Positions 62,081 to 64,000 of a stretch of 64,000 nucleotides of DNA are shown piece after piece. Origin of the DNA: an uncultured Collinsella sp. (GTDB lineage: Bacteria; Actinomycetota; Coriobacteriia; Coriobacteriales; Coriobacteriaceae); assembly GCA_900757185.1 (NCBI GenBank), contig CAAEMX010000060.1:1-64000 (forward strand), read 5' to 3'. The notes under the pieces were generated by a model. The model was not told the DNA's origin. It saw nothing but the letters and a program-made list of their open reading frames with translations, and made no database searches. Every line of letters starts with the position of its first letter. Within the stretch, counting starts at the first letter, position 1. A program made the position numbers and the translations under genes.

Positions 62081-63124
62081 ATGGAAAAGCTCGATGTTGT
62101 GAATGCGGCGCTTGCCGCCCTGCGTGCTGGCGAGACGTGCGAGCTGGTGGTAGTGGCCGGTACGGCGGGGTCGTCCCCGCGCGGTGTGGGCGCATGGATG
62201 ACTGTCTTTGCCGATGGCAGCCAAGCGGGCACTATCGGCGGCGGCAAGATTGAGCTCTTTGCGCTGGACGAGGCGCGCGAGCTGCTGGCCGGGGGTAAAT
62301 CGCGTCTGGTCCGCTACACCATGGGCGGCGAGAACTCCGATACCGGCATGATTTGCGGCGGAGCCATCTGCCTGTGCTACCTGCATCTGGATGCGACCCA
62401 GGCACCGTTGTTCCAGTCGGTTGCCGACGTCTTGGCCTATCGGCGCATCGGCGACTTCGTCATCGACTTTGAACCGTTTATCGCAAGTGCGCATGAAGGC
62501 GACGTTGCCGAATACCATGGCGAGGAGTCGCGCCGCACCATAATGGGCTGCCCCGAGCTTTCGCTGGTGGAGGAGGGGAGTAAGGTCACCTACACCAACG
62601 CGGCCTCCGAGATTCCCGCGGCGCACATCGAGACGCTCTGCCCCGAGGGCCTGACCTATATCTTTGGCTGCGGCCACGTGGGTGCTGCGACGGCGCGGGT
62701 GCTCACGGCGGCGGGCTTTGCCGTCGTGGCTTGCGACGACCGCCCCGGCAGACTGACCCCCGAATGGGTGCCCGGTGTCTACGACCGTCGTCTGGTCGAC
62801 TACAAGAACCTGAGCAAGCAGTACCCCATCGGCCCGCGTGACCTAGTGGTCGTCGCCACGGCGGGTCACAAGTCCGATATTGACGTGGTGATTCAGGCCA
62901 TGCACGCCAAGCCCGCCTATCTGGGCTGTCTGGGTTCGCGCCGCAAGACGGCCTTTGTGCGCGCCCGCCTGGAGCAGGAGGGCTTTACGCAGGACCAGAT
63001 CGACGAGCTGCACCTGCCGATCGGTGTCGCCATCGAGGCCGAGGACCCCGAGGAGATCGCCATCTCCATCGCTGCCGAGATGATCCACCTGCGCCGCACC
63101 AAGCTCGTCCCCCGCAAGCGCTAA
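62081..63124 (+). CDS. xdhC: XdhC-family xanthine dehydrogenase maturation protein
   Basis: 347 aa. N-terminal XdhC/CoxI domain with VVAGTAGSSPRGVGAWM, and a Rossmann-like C-terminal domain with YIFGCGHVGAATARVLTAAG and LGCLGSRRKT. XdhC-type proteins insert the sulfurated molybdenum cofactor. It is the last gene of the purine block before rplE. Confidence 0.92.
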   Translation: MEKLDVVNAALAALRAGETCELVVVAGTAGSSPRGVGAWMTVFADGSQAGTIGGGKIELFALDEARELLAGGKSRLVRYTMGGENSDTGMICGGAICLCYLHLDATQAPLFQSVADVLAYRRIGDFVIDFEPFIASAHEGDVAEYHGEESRRTIMGCPELSLVEEGSKVTYTNAASEIPAAHIETLCPEGLTYIFGCGHVGAATARVLTAAGFAVVACDDRPGRLTPEWVPGVYDRRLVDYKNLSKQYPIGPRDLVVVATAGHKSDIDVVIQAMHAKPAYLGCLGSRRKTAFVRARLEQEGFTQDQIDELHLPIGVAIEAEDPEEIAISIAAEMIHLRRTKLVPRKR

Positions 63125-63142
63125 TCGCATCCCCATATATGA

Positions 63143-63207
63143 GTTGCGGTGAAATACGGACTGTTAAAGCCTGTTAAGCCGTCAAACGGTCCCTATTTCA
63201 CCGCAAC
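63143..63207. repeat. Palindromic hairpin P2
   Basis: The left arm shares GTTGCGGTGAAATACGGACT with P1; the right arm (63185-63207) pairs with two mismatches. It lies between xdhC and rplE and may end xdhC transcription. Confidence 0.85.
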
Positions 63208-63449
63208 TGCCATTTTCCTCCGTCCCCTAGGGATCAATATGTGCGGGGGAGTTGTGGAGTTGTGCAGGCAGACGAGGTTTTTCTGGAAATACGCTCCCGA
63301 TGCGCGTATAGTACCGATTGTTTTGTCGGCTCCTGCTGTGTCGAGTCCAAACCGCGAAATGCCATGAGCGGCGCGGATGCAGCCAGGAGGCACGAGGACA
63401 ACCCATCGTGGCCACGCCCCGTGCTTAAAACCCCAAGAAGGAGTGAACA
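63208..63449 (+). promoter_or_regulatory. Promoter and leader of rplE
   Basis: A -10-like TATAGT at 63307-63312 lies in GCGCGTATAGTACC; no sound -35 was seen. AAGGAG precedes the ATG. Because rplX is far away, rplE must start from its own promoter here. Confidence 0.5.
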
Positions 63450-64000
63450 ATGGCAGAAGAGAAGTATGTGCCGCGTCTGAAGACCAAGTACAACAACGAG
63501 GTCAAGCAGCAGCTTCAGGACAAGTTCCAGTACGAGAACGTCATGATGATCCCCAAGTTTGAGAAGATCGTCGTGAACATGGGTGTCGGCGAGGCCGCTA
63601 CCGATTCCAAGGCCATCGACGGTGCCGTGCGCGACCTGCGCGCCATCACCGGTCAGCAGCCGATGATCACCCGTGCCCGCAAGTCCATCGCTACCTTCCG
63701 CCTGCGCGCTGGTATGCCGATCGGCTGCAAGGTTACCCTGCGTGGCGATCGTATGTGGGAGTTCTTCGATCGTCTGACCTCCGTCGCGATCCCCCGTATC
63801 CGCGACTTCCGCGGCATCTCCGCCAAGAGCTTCGACGGTCGTGGTAACTTCTCCATGGGCGTCACCGAGCAGCTCATCTTCCCCGAGATCGACTTCGACT
63901 CCGTCGATCACCAGCGTGGTATGGACATCACTTTCGTGACCACCGCCAACACCGATGAGGAGGCCAAGGCCCTTCTGGACGCCTTCGGTTTCCCGTTCAA
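63450..64000 (+). CDS. rplE: 50S ribosomal protein L5 (runs off the window)
   Basis: L5 binds 5S rRNA. 183 codons are visible, starting MAEEKYVPRLKTKYNNEV; the family sections PKFEKIVVNMGVG, TGQQPMITRARKSIATFRLR and PRIRDFRGISAKSFDGRGN are all present. The stop is just beyond the window edge. The genes that normally follow (rpsN, rpsH, rplF) should be next. Confidence 0.97.
   Translation, partial: MAEEKYVPRLKTKYNNEVKQQLQDKFQYENVMMIPKFEKIVVNMGVGEAATDSKAIDGAVRDLRAITGQQPMITRARKSIATFRLRAGMPIGCKVTLRGDRMWEFFDRLTSVAIPRIRDFRGISAKSFDGRGNFSMGVTEQLIFPEIDFDSVDHQRGMDITFVTTANTDEEAKALLDAFGFPF

Overview
The window looks like chromosome of a gut actinobacterium of class Coriobacteriia, most likely Collinsella. 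This rests on high GC, the style of the ribosomal proteins, mannose-type PTS operons, an E. coli-like ygeWXY/ygfK/ssnA/hyuA/yqeBC purine set and many GC-rich intergenic hairpins. It is an inference from gene content. No rRNA or tRNA gene was seen.

Layout. 1-6229: a ribosomal protein operon, rplC-rplD-rplW-rplB-rpsS-rplV-rpsC-rplP-rpmC-rpsQ-rplN-rplX, closed by an intrinsic terminator. The next gene of the usual order, rplE, appears only at 63450, so about 57 kb lies between rplX and rplE. 6290-7770: an IS3-type transposase remnant joined to the 3' end of a broken mtnN. 7997-15492: a LevR-like PTS regulator, a complete mannose-type PTS (IIB, IIC, IID, IIA), a GH172/DUF2961 glycosidase and a ROK fructokinase-like kinase, read here as one sugar locus, probably for alpha-fructofuranosides or fructose dianhydrides. 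15500-16060: IS200 and DegV-like debris. 16476-18305: an oxidoreductase and a DeoR regulator. 18306-18736: an array of hairpin repeats. 18735-21902: two RNA-modification genes. 22201-25104: ridA, a YheO-type regulator and a purine permease.

25300-33086 and 53022-63124 together form a selenium-dependent molybdenum hydroxylase and purine degradation set: ssnA, ygfK, a polyferredoxin, an FAD-less xanthine dehydrogenase, then a regulator, ygeX, ygeY, ygeW, ygfJ, hyuA, yqeC, yqeB and xdhC. The expected flow is purine uptake, hydroxylation, ring opening, then carbamoyl transfer and ammonia-lyase steps.

A 20-kb accessory island (about 33.1-53.0 kb) splits this set. It holds 62-bp palindromic repeat arrays, an AbiEi/DUF559-like protein, two AAA+/nuclease ATPases with unusual promoter repeats, a candidate type I toxin-antitoxin, a frameshifted exonuclease and a type I restriction-modification locus. 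In that locus the specificity gene sits beside silent cassettes, inverted repeats and a tyrosine recombinase (a shufflon), and hsdM carries an in-frame amber codon. The most promising signals are the invertible hsdS locus with its interrupted hsdM, the palindromic arrays, the conserved-core/variable-arm hairpin element seen at 11-190 and 55182-55300, the split ribosomal operon and the PTS-GH172 locus.
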